Assembly (NCBI GenBank): GCA_965659415.1
Contig: CBFHVA010000003.1
Coordinates: 62,001-126,000, forward strand
Direction: 5' to 3'
DNA: 64,000 nt
Origin: Phaeocystidibacter sp965659415
GTDB lineage: Bacteria; Bacteroidota; Bacteroidia; Flavobacteriales; Schleiferiaceae
In this document: in pieces, positions 33,841-42,534 of the stretch
Layout of the letters: each line of letters opens with the position of its first letter
Position numbering within the stretch: the first letter of the stretch is position 1
Notes under the pieces: model-generated
Seen by the model: the letters and a program-made list of their open reading frames with translations, nothing else
What the model was told of the DNA's origin: nothing
Databases searched by the model: none
Translations under genes and position numbers: made by a program

Positions 33841-34598
33841 CCTTTCTTGAGCGACTGACGTACCTTTTTAAATAGTTCGGAGCGGAACACAAAATCGAAA
33901 ACAGACGGATCGTCGGACTCCAAGATTTCATCTTTATTCCCTTCCCAAACGCGGTATCCTTCTTTGAGTAGAATGATGTGATCACCTATTTCTAATACGG
34001 AGTTCATGTCGTGCGTGTTAATCACCGTAGTCATATTGAACTCGTGCGTGATTTCTTGGATTAGGTTGTCGATTACAATGGCCGTTTCAGGATCCAATCC
34101 ACTATTGGGTTCATCACAAAAGAGATATTTAGGATTCATAGCAATAGCTCGCGCAATGGCTACACGTTTCTGCATACCTCCAGAAATCTCAGCTGGAAAT
34201 TTTTGATGCGCGCCATCCAATCGAACGCGAGATAAGCAGAAATCCGCTCTATCCTGCTTTTCCGACTCACTCATATCTGCAAAAAAGTTCAACGGGAACA
34301 TCACGTTCTCAAGAACCGTTTGTGAATCGAAAAGAGCGCCCCCTTGGAATACCATTCCCACTTCCTGCCGCAAGTGCTTGCGTTGATCTTTGGTCATTTC
34401 TGCCACATCACGGCCGTCGTATATAATCTTACCTGCATCAATTTCATGCAGCCCTAATACCGATTTAAGGAAAACGGTTTTACCCGATCCCGACCTACCG
34501 ATGATTAAATTGGTTTTACCTGGCTGAAAGACGACATCGATGCCCTTGAGCACCTCAACATCACCAAATCCCTTCTTTAATCCAACTACTTCAATCAT
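33837..34598 (-). CDS. mlaF: MlaF-like ABC transporter ATP-binding protein
   Basis: 253 residues. Walker A Gly-Arg-Ser-Gly-Ser-Gly-Lys-Thr at 34-41, signature Ser-Gly-Gly-Met-Gln-Lys-Arg, Walker B Leu-Phe-Cys-Asp-Glu-Pro-Asn-Ser-Gly-Leu-Asp, and H-loop in Asn-Thr-His-Asp. The Met-Gln-Lys-Arg and Asn-Ser-Gly variants are typical of the Mla phospholipid transporter ATPase. It overlaps the mlaE-like permease gene by 4 bases (ATGA), so they are coupled. Role: phospholipid transport across the envelope. Confidence 0.9.
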   Translation of the reverse strand: MIEVVGLKKGFGDVEVLKGIDVVFQPGKTNLIIGRSGSGKTVFLKSVLGLHEIDAGKIIYDGRDVAEMTKDQRKHLRQEVGMVFQGGALFDSQTVLENVMFPLNFFADMSESEKQDRADFCLSRVRLDGAHQKFPAEISGGMQKRVAIARAIAMNPKYLFCDEPNSGLDPETAIVIDNLIQEITHEFNMTTVINTHDMNSVLEIGDHIILLKEGYRVWEGNKDEILESDDPSVFDFVFRSELFKKVRQSLKKG

Positions 34599-35344
34599 CC
34601 GTTCAAAAGAATATCAGTGAGAATATAGTTGAAAACGATGATGGCCAAGGAGGCATTCACCACAGCAATAGTACTCGCTCTACCCACCTCAACCGCTCCA
34701 CCCTTCACGGTGTATCCGAAGTAAGCCGATATCGAATTAATCAGGAAAGCAAACACAATCATTTTAATGATGGCATAGGTGATGTAAAATGGATTCCAAC
34801 CCATTTGTAGACCCATGATAAAATCAGAGAACACCACCATGCCCGTCCAGTTTCCAGCCAAATAGCCGCCTGTTAAACCCAAGCCCACACTCAACACAAG
34901 CAATAATGGGTTGAAGAAAACGGAAGCAGCAACCTTGGGGAGAATCAAGTAATTCGCAGAGTTGATCCCCATTACTTCTAAGGCATCAATCTGTTCTGAT
35001 GTACGCATGGTTCCTATGGTAGATGCAATATTCGACCCCACCTTTCCGGCGAGAATCAAGCTGACCATAGTCGGTGAAAACTCCAAAATAATGGATTCGC
35101 GTACGGCGATGGCGATGTAATAATCTGGAATAAAAGGATCATCGAGATTAAGAGCCGTTTGGATGGTAACTACCGCACCCATGAACAGCGAGATAATCGA
35201 CACAATCCATAGCGAGTCTAGACCTAGCAAGTCGACCTCCCGCCAAAATGAGCGCCAAGATTCTCTCCAGCTTTCGGGTTTGCGAAACACTTTCCACATC
35301 AACAATGTGTAGTCTCCTATCCCGTTAAAAAAGCGATACACCAT
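34595..35344 (-). CDS. mlaE: MlaE-type ABC transporter permease
   Basis: 249 residues with five or six membrane helices. Conserved MlaE blocks are visible: Pro-Thr-Met-Val-Ser-Leu-Ile-Leu-Ala-Gly-Lys-Val-Gly, Met-Arg-Thr-Ser-Glu-Gln-Ile-Asp-Ala-Leu-Glu-Val-Met-Gly, and Val-Gly-Arg-Ala-Ser-Thr near the C-terminus. With MlaF it forms the inner-membrane part of a phospholipid transporter. No MCE-domain (MlaD) gene is adjacent. It is divergent from the small lipoprotein gene. Confidence 0.92.
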   Translation of the reverse strand: MVYRFFNGIGDYTLLMWKVFRKPESWRESWRSFWREVDLLGLDSLWIVSIISLFMGAVVTIQTALNLDDPFIPDYYIAIAVRESIILEFSPTMVSLILAGKVGSNIASTIGTMRTSEQIDALEVMGINSANYLILPKVAASVFFNPLLLVLSVGLGLTGGYLAGNWTGMVVFSDFIMGLQMGWNPFYITYAIIKMIVFAFLINSISAYFGYTVKGGAVEVGRASTIAVVNASLAIIVFNYILTDILLNG

Positions 35345-35360
35345 GCCGCTAAAATAAGTT

Positions 35361-35368
35361 TAATTTTG
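35361..35368 (+). promoter_or_regulatory. Predicted -7 box of the lipoprotein-sprT-purKE operon
   Basis: TAATTTTG, a perfect TAnnTTTG match, 26 bases before the GTG start at 35394. No TTG is found at the usual -33 distance. Confidence 0.5.
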
Positions 35369-35393
35369 TGGCTCACAGAGAACTTTTACAGAA

Positions 35394-35516
35394 GTGAAAA
35401 GCAAAGTCGTACTTACCGCCCTAGCCGTAACACTCATCCTAGCATTGAGTAGCTGTGGAGGGAGCAAAGACTGCAACTGTCCGCAGTTTTCATCCATTGA
35501 CCCCAGCGCCCGTTGA
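35394..35516 (+). CDS. 40-residue lipoprotein, GTG start
   Basis: A short frame from GTG 35394 to TGA 35514-35516. It encodes a complete lipoprotein signal peptide (Lys-Ser-Lys, a hydrophobic core, lipobox Ala-Leu-Ser-Ser-Cys21), then a 19-residue mature tail holding two more Cys (Asp-Cys-Asn-Cys-Pro). The stop overlaps the TTG start of the SprT-like gene (TTGA), and a perfect -7 box lies 26 bases upstream. Signal, promoter and coupling argue that it is translated. Function unknown: it may be a real small lipoprotein or a translated leader that sets expression of the downstream protease. Confidence 0.6.
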   Translation: MKSKVVLTALAVTLILALSSCGGSKDCNCPQFSSIDPSAR

Positions 35517-36121
35517 TAGAAGCGTTACATCCTTTTTTACCCGAGAATTCGGCCCCATTCGTGGAGGAATTGCTCAAGCCGCACGCTTTTACACTGCGTG
35601 TTGTAAAACCCAGAAAAACCAAACTTGGCGACTTCCGACCTGGATTGAACGGAAAGGTTCACCAAATCACGGTGAATGGCGATTTAAGTCCGTATCACTT
35701 TCTTCTCACATTGGTGCATGAAATTGCTCACCTCAAAACACATGAGGAATTCGGTACGAGGGTTCAACCTCACGGCAAGGAATGGAAGAATATCTTCAAA
35801 AAATCCATGACGCCCATATTGGAGAGCGAGGTGTATCCAAACCATATCCAGCGAGAAGTTATGCGCTATCTTCAAAACCCAAAAGCCAGTTGTGCGGCAG
35901 ATACGGCCCTGTTGCGCGTATTGAAAAACGAAGAATCCAATGCGGTTCTCTTGCTTGAACATTTACCCGAAAATGCATTGTTTGTGCTACCCGGTAGGAG
36001 TCCAATGCGCAAGGGAAAAAAGCGAAGGACGAGATTTCTCTGTGAAGAGGTTGGTACAGGCCGTAACTTTGCGGTCCATCCATTGGCAGAAGTACAATTG
36101 ATTCAGACAGAACAACGATGA
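35513..36121 (+). CDS. SprT-like zinc metalloprotease-fold protein, TTG start
   Basis: 202 residues. Zinc motif His69-Glu70-Ile-Ala-His73 and a third likely ligand His87 in Pro-His-Gly-Lys-Glu-Trp match the SprT-like domain. A stop codon at 35498-35500 precedes the frame in phase and no ATG occurs before residue 100, so TTG 35513 is the only reasonable start; it overlaps the stop of the 40-codon lipoprotein gene. Basic C-terminus (Arg-Lys-Gly-Lys-Lys-Arg-Arg), possibly nucleic-acid binding as in DNA-protein crosslink proteases. It overlaps purK by 4 bases. Confidence 0.85.
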   Translation: MIEALHPFLPENSAPFVEELLKPHAFTLRVVKPRKTKLGDFRPGLNGKVHQITVNGDLSPYHFLLTLVHEIAHLKTHEEFGTRVQPHGKEWKNIFKKSMTPILESEVYPNHIQREVMRYLQNPKASCAADTALLRVLKNEESNAVLLLEHLPENALFVLPGRSPMRKGKKRRTRFLCEEVGTGRNFAVHPLAEVQLIQTEQR

Positions 36122-37278
36122 AATCTATCTTTTCGAATTCCGATTTTAAACTAGGGGTACTCGGCGGAGGTCAGCTCGGTAAAATGATGTTGACCGAAAC
36201 ACGCAGATACGACATTTACACACGTGTTATGGACCCCTCTTCGGAAGCTCCTGCCCGCTTGGCTTCAAATGAATTCGTACAAGGCTCCCTCACGGATTAC
36301 GACAAGGTGATTGAGTTCGGACAAGGGCTGGACGTGCTCACCATTGAAATCGAAAATGTGAATGTGGATGCGCTTGAGCAATTGGAGCAGGATGGAATTA
36401 AAGTATTCCCACAACCTCGCGCACTTCGCATCATCCAGAACAAAGCAGATCAGAAAGAATACTACCGCGAAAACGGCTTACCCACATCGGCATTTTTCAC
36501 CTTTGAGAATAAAGCTGAAATGCTAGAAGGCCTCACTGAAGGAAACTGGGCGCCTCCTTTTGTTTGGAAAGCGGCTACGGGCGGATATGATGGTTTTGGC
36601 GTGAATATCGTTCGCAATGAAGAACAAATTGCCGAGCTGCCAGACCAACCCGGACTCATCGAGGCCTTTGTTCCCTTTGATAAAGAATTGGCGGTAATTG
36701 TCGCTCGAAACGAGCAAGGTGAAACGGTGGCCTATCCGGTAGTTGAAATGGAATTTCACCCTACGGCCAATCAGGTAGAATATGTGTTGTGCCCAGCCTC
36801 AGTAAATCCTGAAATTGAGCAAAAAGCAAAGGAATTGGCCGTGAAAACAATTGAAGCCTACGACTTAGTTGGACTTTTGGCCGTTGAAATGTTCCTCGAT
36901 AAAAATGGAGAAGTGTTTATCAACGAGGTGGCTCCAAGAACACATAATAGTGGCCACCTTACCATTGAATCAAACTTCACTTCCCAATTTGAACAACACG
37001 TTAGAGCCGTTACGGGCATGCCTCTTGGCGATACACAACTTCGGCTACCTGCCGTGATGGCTAACTTGGTAGGTGCGGCGGAGCATGCCGGGCCGGTGCA
37101 ATACGACGGATACGAGCGACTACTCCAAATGCCTGGGGTGTATATTCATTTATACGGCAAAAGCACTACTCGTCCTTTTAGAAAAATGGGACACGTTACG
37201 GTTACGCATCAAGACCGACAAGAAGCGCGAAAAGCGGCCGAAGCGGCTAAGGACGGCATTCGTGTAATTAGCAGATAG
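36118..37278 (+). CDS. purK: 5-(carboxyamino)imidazole ribonucleotide synthase
   Basis: 386 residues, ATP-grasp fold. N-terminal Gly-Val-Leu-Gly-Gly-Gly-Gln-Leu-Gly-Lys-Met is the PurK signature; Trp-Lys-Ala-Ala-Thr-Gly-Gly-Tyr-Asp-Gly and Asn-Glu-Val-Ala-Pro-Arg-Thr-His-Asn-Ser-Gly-His are catalytic blocks. It carboxylates AIR with ATP and bicarbonate, the step before PurE in purine synthesis. It starts inside the sprT-like stop (ATGA) and precedes purE by 26 bases. Confidence 0.96.
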   Translation: MKSIFSNSDFKLGVLGGGQLGKMMLTETRRYDIYTRVMDPSSEAPARLASNEFVQGSLTDYDKVIEFGQGLDVLTIEIENVNVDALEQLEQDGIKVFPQPRALRIIQNKADQKEYYRENGLPTSAFFTFENKAEMLEGLTEGNWAPPFVWKAATGGYDGFGVNIVRNEEQIAELPDQPGLIEAFVPFDKELAVIVARNEQGETVAYPVVEMEFHPTANQVEYVLCPASVNPEIEQKAKELAVKTIEAYDLVGLLAVEMFLDKNGEVFINEVAPRTHNSGHLTIESNFTSQFEQHVRAVTGMPLGDTQLRLPAVMANLVGAAEHAGPVQYDGYERLLQMPGVYIHLYGKSTTRPFRKMGHVTVTHQDRQEARKAAEAAKDGIRVISR

Positions 37279-37304
37279 AACTATCTTTACAAAAAATTGA
37301 AAGC

Positions 37305-37784
37305 ATGATCGGAATTATCATGGGCAGCAAAAGCGACCTTCCTGTAATGCAGGAGGCAGCTAACATTCTCGAAGAACTAGGTGTATCGTACGAAATTACC
37401 ATTGTTTCGGCTCACCGCACTCCAGAGCGCATGTACGATTATGCTAGGAATGCTCACGGACGAGGAATTAAGGCCATCATTGCCGGTGCCGGTGGCGCCG
37501 CACACCTGCCTGGAATGGTCGCTTCTCTTTCCCCTCTACCTGTAATTGGTGTTCCGGTAAAATCTCGCAATTCCATAGACGGTTGGGATAGTGTACTCAG
37601 TATTCTTCAGATGCCAGGTGGCGTTCCGGTTGCTACCGTTGCACTGGATGGAGCCAAGAACGCAGGGATTCTGGCGGCCCAGATCGTAGGAAGTGCGAAT
37701 CCTCAAATCCTTCAAAACATCCTTGACTACAAAGAGAGCTTGAAGGAGAAGGTATTAAAGTCCGCTAAGGAAATGGAGGGATAA
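37305..37784 (+). CDS. purE: N5-CAIR mutase, class I PurE
   Basis: 159 residues. Met-Gly-Ser-Lys-Ser-Asp-Leu-Pro near residue 6, Ser-Ala-His-Arg-Thr-Pro-Glu-Arg, and Gly-Ala-Gly-Gly-Ala-Ala-His-Leu-Pro-Gly are diagnostic. It moves the carboxyl group of N5-CAIR to form CAIR, using the product of the upstream gene. A hairpin with T-tract for the opposite strand begins at its stop codon. Confidence 0.97.
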   Translation: MIGIIMGSKSDLPVMQEAANILEELGVSYEITIVSAHRTPERMYDYARNAHGRGIKAIIAGAGGAAHLPGMVASLSPLPVIGVPVKSRNSIDGWDSVLSILQMPGGVPVATVALDGAKNAGILAAQIVGSANPQILQNILDYKESLKEKVLKSAKEMEG

Positions 37785-37809
37785 AAAAAGTCCAGCGTTC
37801 GCCGGACTT
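37783..37809 (-). terminator. Terminator of the LytTR regulator transcript
   Basis: On the minus strand AAGTCCGGCG and CGCTGGACTT (genome 37800-37809 and 37788-37797) pair, with one G-T wobble that is an A-C mismatch on the plus strand; seven T follow. It lies 25 bases past the regulator's stop and touches the purE stop codon from the other side. Confidence 0.75.
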
Positions 37810-37833
37810 CCCATCATTCACATTTTGTTATTC

Positions 37834-38592
37834 TCAAAGTGACTTTAACAAAGTCATGAGATGTTCTTTTTTTCGATTCGCCACTGGAATCCGGGAATCG
37901 TCTTCCATAATTACATACCCTCCGTCAGATTGCACATAGCGCTTCACGTAGTTCATATTGACTAGGTGACTTTTATGGATACGCTCGAAGTTGTGATCGG
38001 ATAGCATGTTATCGAATTCCTTCAACGTTTTACTTGCTAAGAGATTCTTGCCAGCGCGAAGAACGAACTGGGTATAATTGCTCGAAGATTCACATCGAAG
38101 AATATCGCTCACATTGATAATGTGCATACCGTCTGAACTCGGAATCACAATTTTCTTTGGTGACTCAGTAGCAGAACGGAAATTCTCAAGTAAAACCGAA
38201 ATTCCCTCACGCGGTTCCACGGCGTTGGCTTGCTGCGCTTTTCTAACCGCTTTCACTAACTCTTCAGGATCGATAGGCTTTAGCAGATAATCAAGAGCGG
38301 AAAACTTAATGGCTTTCAAAGCGAACTCGTCGTGGGCCGTTGTGAAAATTACATCACCGCTCCAGTCGGTTCCCTCCTGTTGCAATCGCTCTAAAAGTTC
38401 GAATCCCGTGCCTTCCGCGAGTTTTACGTCGAGAAACATCACATCTGGTTTGCCAGCTACTACTTCTTTGATGGCTGATTCAATATCGCCCGCCTCTGTA
38501 ATGGGCTTGATATCCGGACAAAAGAGTTCCAATTTACCACGCAGGGCAGCGCGGCTATTCTCTTCGTCATCAATAATTAGTGCTTTGAGCAT
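37834..38592 (-). CDS. LytTR-family response regulator
   Basis: 252 residues. Receiver domain about 3-120 with acidic pair Asp-Asp-Glu at 9-11, phosphoacceptor Asp in Val-Met-Phe-Leu-Asp-Val near residue 55, and Lys in Leu-Leu-Lys-Pro. The C-terminal LytTR DNA-binding domain is about 150-252 (Leu-Arg-Cys-Glu-Ser-Ser-Asn-Tyr-Thr, His-Lys-Ser-His-Leu-Val-Asn). It lies 93 bases downstream of a LytS-type kinase gene, its obvious partner. The targets cannot be read from this window. Confidence 0.93.
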   Translation of the reverse strand: MLKALIIDDEENSRAALRGKLELFCPDIKPITEAGDIESAIKEVVAGKPDVMFLDVKLAEGTGFELLERLQQEGTDWSGDVIFTTAHDEFALKAIKFSALDYLLKPIDPEELVKAVRKAQQANAVEPREGISVLLENFRSATESPKKIVIPSSDGMHIINVSDILRCESSSNYTQFVLRAGKNLLASKTLKEFDNMLSDHNFERIHKSHLVNMNYVKRYVQSDGGYVIMEDDSRIPVANRKKEHLMTLLKSL

Positions 38593-38685
38593 ATATAGGC
38601 AGTTTGCAGTAAAACAAAACTAACAATTCGAGTCGTGTAGAAAACACACAATGAGCAATCGAGGTAAATCTCCGATTAAACGAAC

Positions 38686-41637
38686 TTAATCCTCATCCCA
38701 CTCGTCCGTAGACTTCAACGGCAAGTGAAGCGTAATTCTTGTGCCAGTAGCTTTCCCAGCGTCATCATACAAATCTTCAGTTTCAACCGCACTTCTTCCA
38801 CCAAAGGTTCTCTCAAAGAGTTCCACTCTCCTCCTACTGATTTCGCCGGCCAAACTGCGGTGTTTTCTTCCGCTATTCTCTTGAATCTCGGCGGCACGCG
38901 CTCGACCTACACCGTTGTCCTCTACCGTACAAATGATGGAATCTTCATCTTCAGCCACAAAACGAATGATCACTTTTCCACTTCCCTTGGGGCGGAGTCC
39001 GTGTAGAATGGCATTCTCAACATGTGGTTGTACCATCATGGAAGGCATTGAACATCCAAACGTGTCGAGTTCTTCATCCACAATCACCTCGGCATCAAAC
39101 GAACCAGAGAACCGAAGTTGCTCGAGGGCCAGGTAATTTTCCAAGAGTTGAATTTCCGTACTTACTGGAATTACAGGCTCCCGTGAACTCTCCAACATCA
39201 ATCTCATCAACTTCGCAAAGTTGTTCAAGTACTGAACGGCCTCCTTGGGTTCATTCTTAAAGATGAATCCAGAAATGGCATCCAGAGCATTGAACACGAA
39301 ATGCGGATTCATTTGAAGTCGCAGTGCACGACGTTCCAACTCATTGCGCTCCTCTTCCAAATCGAGTCGGTCTTGGATGCGTTTCAATCTCACCCGCACA
39401 TACGAGGTAACCCCACCGCCTATGGCGAGCACAAGGAGTACGTAAAACCACCACTTCTTCCAGAATGGGGCATGGATCTCAAAGGGAAAGGCCTCTGAAT
39501 AAATCTGATCTCCACTTAAAGGATCAAAGGCGCGTACTTCGAAGAAGTACTTTCCTGGGGCCACGCTTGTGTAGTTGGCTTCCGTTCGATTTTCGGCGTC
39601 GATCCAATCTTCATTGGCAGGTGACAATCGATATTCGTATTGCAACATCCCTGGATCAGCGATGCCCAATCCCGAATAGGTGAAGCGTAAGTAATTCTGA
39701 TCATAAGGTAATTCGAGCTCTTGCGGCATGCCTGTCCATGCTTTGGTAGAGGACGCAAAATCTGACCAACTATCAGGCTGCTCAAAGTAGAGCTCTAAAC
39801 CGGTGAGTTCGATATGCCCGCTGGAGGATACATCAGAATTCACAGCCAGTGGGACAACAATGAGTCCTGTGTTCGTGCCGAAGAGAACGGATTCTGCGGT
39901 ACGCGCCGTAGCGTGCAAATTGCACTCGATTGTTCCAATTCCACGGGCTTGTGTGATGCGCTTGCCCGGTCTAAATTGCTCGTTCCAAGTCACATTTTGA
40001 ATACCGAGTTCTGTTCCAATCCAAACATCATTATCATTCACGATAAGCGACCAAACATTGTTGCTCAGCAGGCCTTCAGACTGTGAAATGGAATCCAGTA
40101 TGTCTCCTTGAAGTCTCCATAAACCATGACCGTTTGTTCCCATCCAAAGCACCCCGTTGTCATCTACTTCGAAGGTGGCTGGTGAAATACGGCGCATAAT
40201 GTCTTCGGATAGCGCATAACTCCATTTATCATCTGCAAGGACCATGATTCGACCTTCTAAATCCATAGCCCACAGGGAACCATCTTCTCCCTCTCGAATC
40301 CGCGTGATGGCAGTGGAAATCAAGTTCTCATCTATGCTCTCGAATCGATTATTTCTAAACCGATAAATGCCCGTGGTAGTGGCCACACCCAGACTTCCAT
40401 CGTTCAGCGGTTCGAGATCGAAAATAAAAGCGTTTCCGAGGCCACTCTCAGGACCGAATGTTCGAAAATACGCTCCTCGTTGAACGGCAAGTCCATTCTC
40501 GGTGGCGATGAACAGCTTCCCGTCAAGAGTTCGAGTTACATCGAAGATCAAACCGCGTGGTAAACCTTCTCCCGCACCAAACGATTGCATGGTTCCAGAA
40601 GTAGTGCGTTTCGTAAGGCTGCTCAATCCACCTACCCACCACTCCTCGTTATCGTTATAAACAGAGTGTACGCGTTCATCTGCCAAACCATTCTGTGATG
40701 AGTATTTGAATAAGTCGGGTTCAACTAAACGACTTAATCCCGTGAGTCCACCAATCCAAATTCGGCCATCGCTTGAAACGTGTAAACAACGAATCTTTGG
40801 AGTGCTCAAACCTTCGTCAATTCCGATTGAAATTCCTCTAGACCCTTCCGGTTTATTGGCGTTGTAGCGTCGTAGGCCATTGATATAACTTCCGTACCAC
40901 CATCTACCTTGCTTATCGAGCACGATATCACGAACATCAGCGTATTGCGAACCGGGCTCATCTGAACTCAAATTTGCAACGGCCAAGTTTTGCCTTAGCA
41001 CCAAGTACACATCATCCTCCGCTCCTACTTGAACGGTTTCTTCTGATCCTTGGGTTGGAAATATGCTACGAACATTGGTACCATCCCACCATTTTACCCA
41101 TTGTGCATCATCCCACTTCCAAAGGCCATCCGAAGCACCCACGTACAGTGAATTTCCATAGGCTGCTGATAATAACTCCGGATTACCGGGCACTTCCAAC
41201 AGTCTAATCGTTCCTTCTGAATACAGGTATACACTTCGTCTCTGAATAACTGCAAGTCCGCCATCAGTTTCAATCAAGGCAATGACCCTTTCATTGGGAA
41301 TGCTGTCTACGGAGTGAATCTCAAAGCCATCATAATACACAAGGCCTTTATCGGTACCAATCCAGAGCTTAGACTTTTCGGCACAAAGCAACGCAGTTAC
41401 ATAATCTGAGGGCAGTCCATTTTCCTTATTATAGATTTCTGATCGAGTACCGTCGAAGCGAGCCAATCCTCCACCTTCCGTAGCAATCCACATAAAACCT
41501 GAAGGGTCCTCAGTGATATCATTGATGGTAGATACCGGTATACCATCCTCTTGTCCGAAGGTTTGAAAGAAGTACTGCTGTCCCCAAACGTTGATGGAAA
41601 CCATGCAAGCAATAATCAAGAGGGCTAGCGCGCGCAT
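38686..41637 (-). CDS. Two-component propeller sensor histidine kinase (LytS type)
   Basis: 983 residues from ATG 41637, which opens a clean signal peptide (Met-Arg-Ala-Leu-Ala-Leu-Leu to Val-Trp-Gly-Gln); an in-frame ATG at 41655 adds six residues. Two seven-bladed propellers of Reg_prop repeats (Trp-Ile-Gly-Thr/Trp-Met-Gly-Thr blocks) fill about 30-600, then a Y_Y_Y sensor domain, one membrane helix near 735, and a His_kinase domain with Met-Asn-Pro-His-Phe-Val-Phe-Asn-Ala-Leu plus a GHKL ATPase tail. The large periplasmic sensor suggests a glycan or envelope signal. It partners with the LytTR regulator. Confidence 0.93.
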   Translation of the reverse strand: MRALALLIIACMVSINVWGQQYFFQTFGQEDGIPVSTINDITEDPSGFMWIATEGGGLARFDGTRSEIYNKENGLPSDYVTALLCAEKSKLWIGTDKGLVYYDGFEIHSVDSIPNERVIALIETDGGLAVIQRRSVYLYSEGTIRLLEVPGNPELLSAAYGNSLYVGASDGLWKWDDAQWVKWWDGTNVRSIFPTQGSEETVQVGAEDDVYLVLRQNLAVANLSSDEPGSQYADVRDIVLDKQGRWWYGSYINGLRRYNANKPEGSRGISIGIDEGLSTPKIRCLHVSSDGRIWIGGLTGLSRLVEPDLFKYSSQNGLADERVHSVYNDNEEWWVGGLSSLTKRTTSGTMQSFGAGEGLPRGLIFDVTRTLDGKLFIATENGLAVQRGAYFRTFGPESGLGNAFIFDLEPLNDGSLGVATTTGIYRFRNNRFESIDENLISTAITRIREGEDGSLWAMDLEGRIMVLADDKWSYALSEDIMRRISPATFEVDDNGVLWMGTNGHGLWRLQGDILDSISQSEGLLSNNVWSLIVNDNDVWIGTELGIQNVTWNEQFRPGKRITQARGIGTIECNLHATARTAESVLFGTNTGLIVVPLAVNSDVSSSGHIELTGLELYFEQPDSWSDFASSTKAWTGMPQELELPYDQNYLRFTYSGLGIADPGMLQYEYRLSPANEDWIDAENRTEANYTSVAPGKYFFEVRAFDPLSGDQIYSEAFPFEIHAPFWKKWWFYVLLVLAIGGGVTSYVRVRLKRIQDRLDLEEERNELERRALRLQMNPHFVFNALDAISGFIFKNEPKEAVQYLNNFAKLMRLMLESSREPVIPVSTEIQLLENYLALEQLRFSGSFDAEVIVDEELDTFGCSMPSMMVQPHVENAILHGLRPKGSGKVIIRFVAEDEDSIICTVEDNGVGRARAAEIQENSGRKHRSLAGEISRRRVELFERTFGGRSAVETEDLYDDAGKATGTRITLHLPLKSTDEWDED

Positions 41638-41772
41638 GGCACCAAGATAAGGCATTCTATGATGTACAACTGAGCCACCTGAGCATTATGAGCTTACGTC
41701 AGGCTGCACTGGCAAACGATTGTATCCGCTTATCTACCGACTATCGTGAATTCATTGCTACAAATTAGATGG

Positions 41773-42534
41773 ATGAAACTACCCTTCATTCTGATATTGC
41801 TGTGCTCGTTCATCCTAGTTCGCGGACAAGGTCTTCGCGACTCTTTCATGAGTAGAAATTGGTCGATTTTCGGCTCACAGGGTGGAGCTTTCAGTCCTTA
41901 TCCCTTAAGCAAATCGGGGTGGTCGTATGCATTGAATTCCTCCACTCAAGGCTTGTTTCGGTGGCCGATTCACCAAACAAGGGTAAAATTCACGGCAGAG
42001 CGATTTGCCTCGAGTATTTCCTTCACCTATTCGGGGAAAAACGAATGGAGCCTGCGCCGTTTTCAATTGAGTCATCTTCAAAAAATCGGTACGCACCAAA
42101 TGGGTGTTCAACTCGGAATGGTTCAGCTTCCTTCTGCTTCTAATGCAAATGCCTACCTCATCACTCCGGACATCCTTTATCGAGGTTCTTGGCAAAAGTG
42201 GAATGCCAGTCTCATTATTCGAGGAATCGGATTCTATTCAGATTCGGAAATTCGCCATGTTCCCATGTCAGGGAATATTGAAATGAGCTATAGTGTAAAT
42301 GAAAAGCTCGCCTTGGGAAGTGCCGTTCACGCTGATTCACAATCGGATATAACACCCTCGCTAATTTTCTATTGGCAGCCTCACCCCTTTACTTTTCGAT
42401 TTGAACTGAATGAGCGTGGCAATACATCATTTGTGATAGATTATTCCGCTGGTCATTGGATATTCAACACCTCGTTCACGCTTGGCAAGATCACATCAAC
42501 GCAAATCGGAATAGGCTATGCGATGGGCGGTTAA
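41773..42534 (+). CDS. Secreted or outer-membrane protein of unknown function
   Basis: 253 residues from ATG 41773, which starts a signal peptide (Met-Lys-Leu-Pro-Phe to Val-Arg-Gly-Gln); a GTG at 41746 would add nine residues. The mature part is rich in alternating beta strands with Ser, Tyr and Trp, suggesting a barrel, and ends Ile-Gly-Ile-Gly-Tyr-Ala-Met-Gly-Gly. The last 17 bases overlap the next gene, so the two are translationally linked. I do not recognise a family. Confidence 0.65.
   Translation: MKLPFILILLCSFILVRGQGLRDSFMSRNWSIFGSQGGAFSPYPLSKSGWSYALNSSTQGLFRWPIHQTRVKFTAERFASSISFTYSGKNEWSLRRFQLSHLQKIGTHQMGVQLGMVQLPSASNANAYLITPDILYRGSWQKWNASLIIRGIGFYSDSEIRHVPMSGNIEMSYSVNEKLALGSAVHADSQSDITPSLIFYWQPHPFTFRFELNERGNTSFVIDYSAGHWIFNTSFTLGKITSTQIGIGYAMGG

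Noticed and set aside
35455..35721. 88-codon plus-strand frame over the lipoprotein and SprT-like gene
   Set aside because: It is out of frame with both supported genes and lacks any domain signature.
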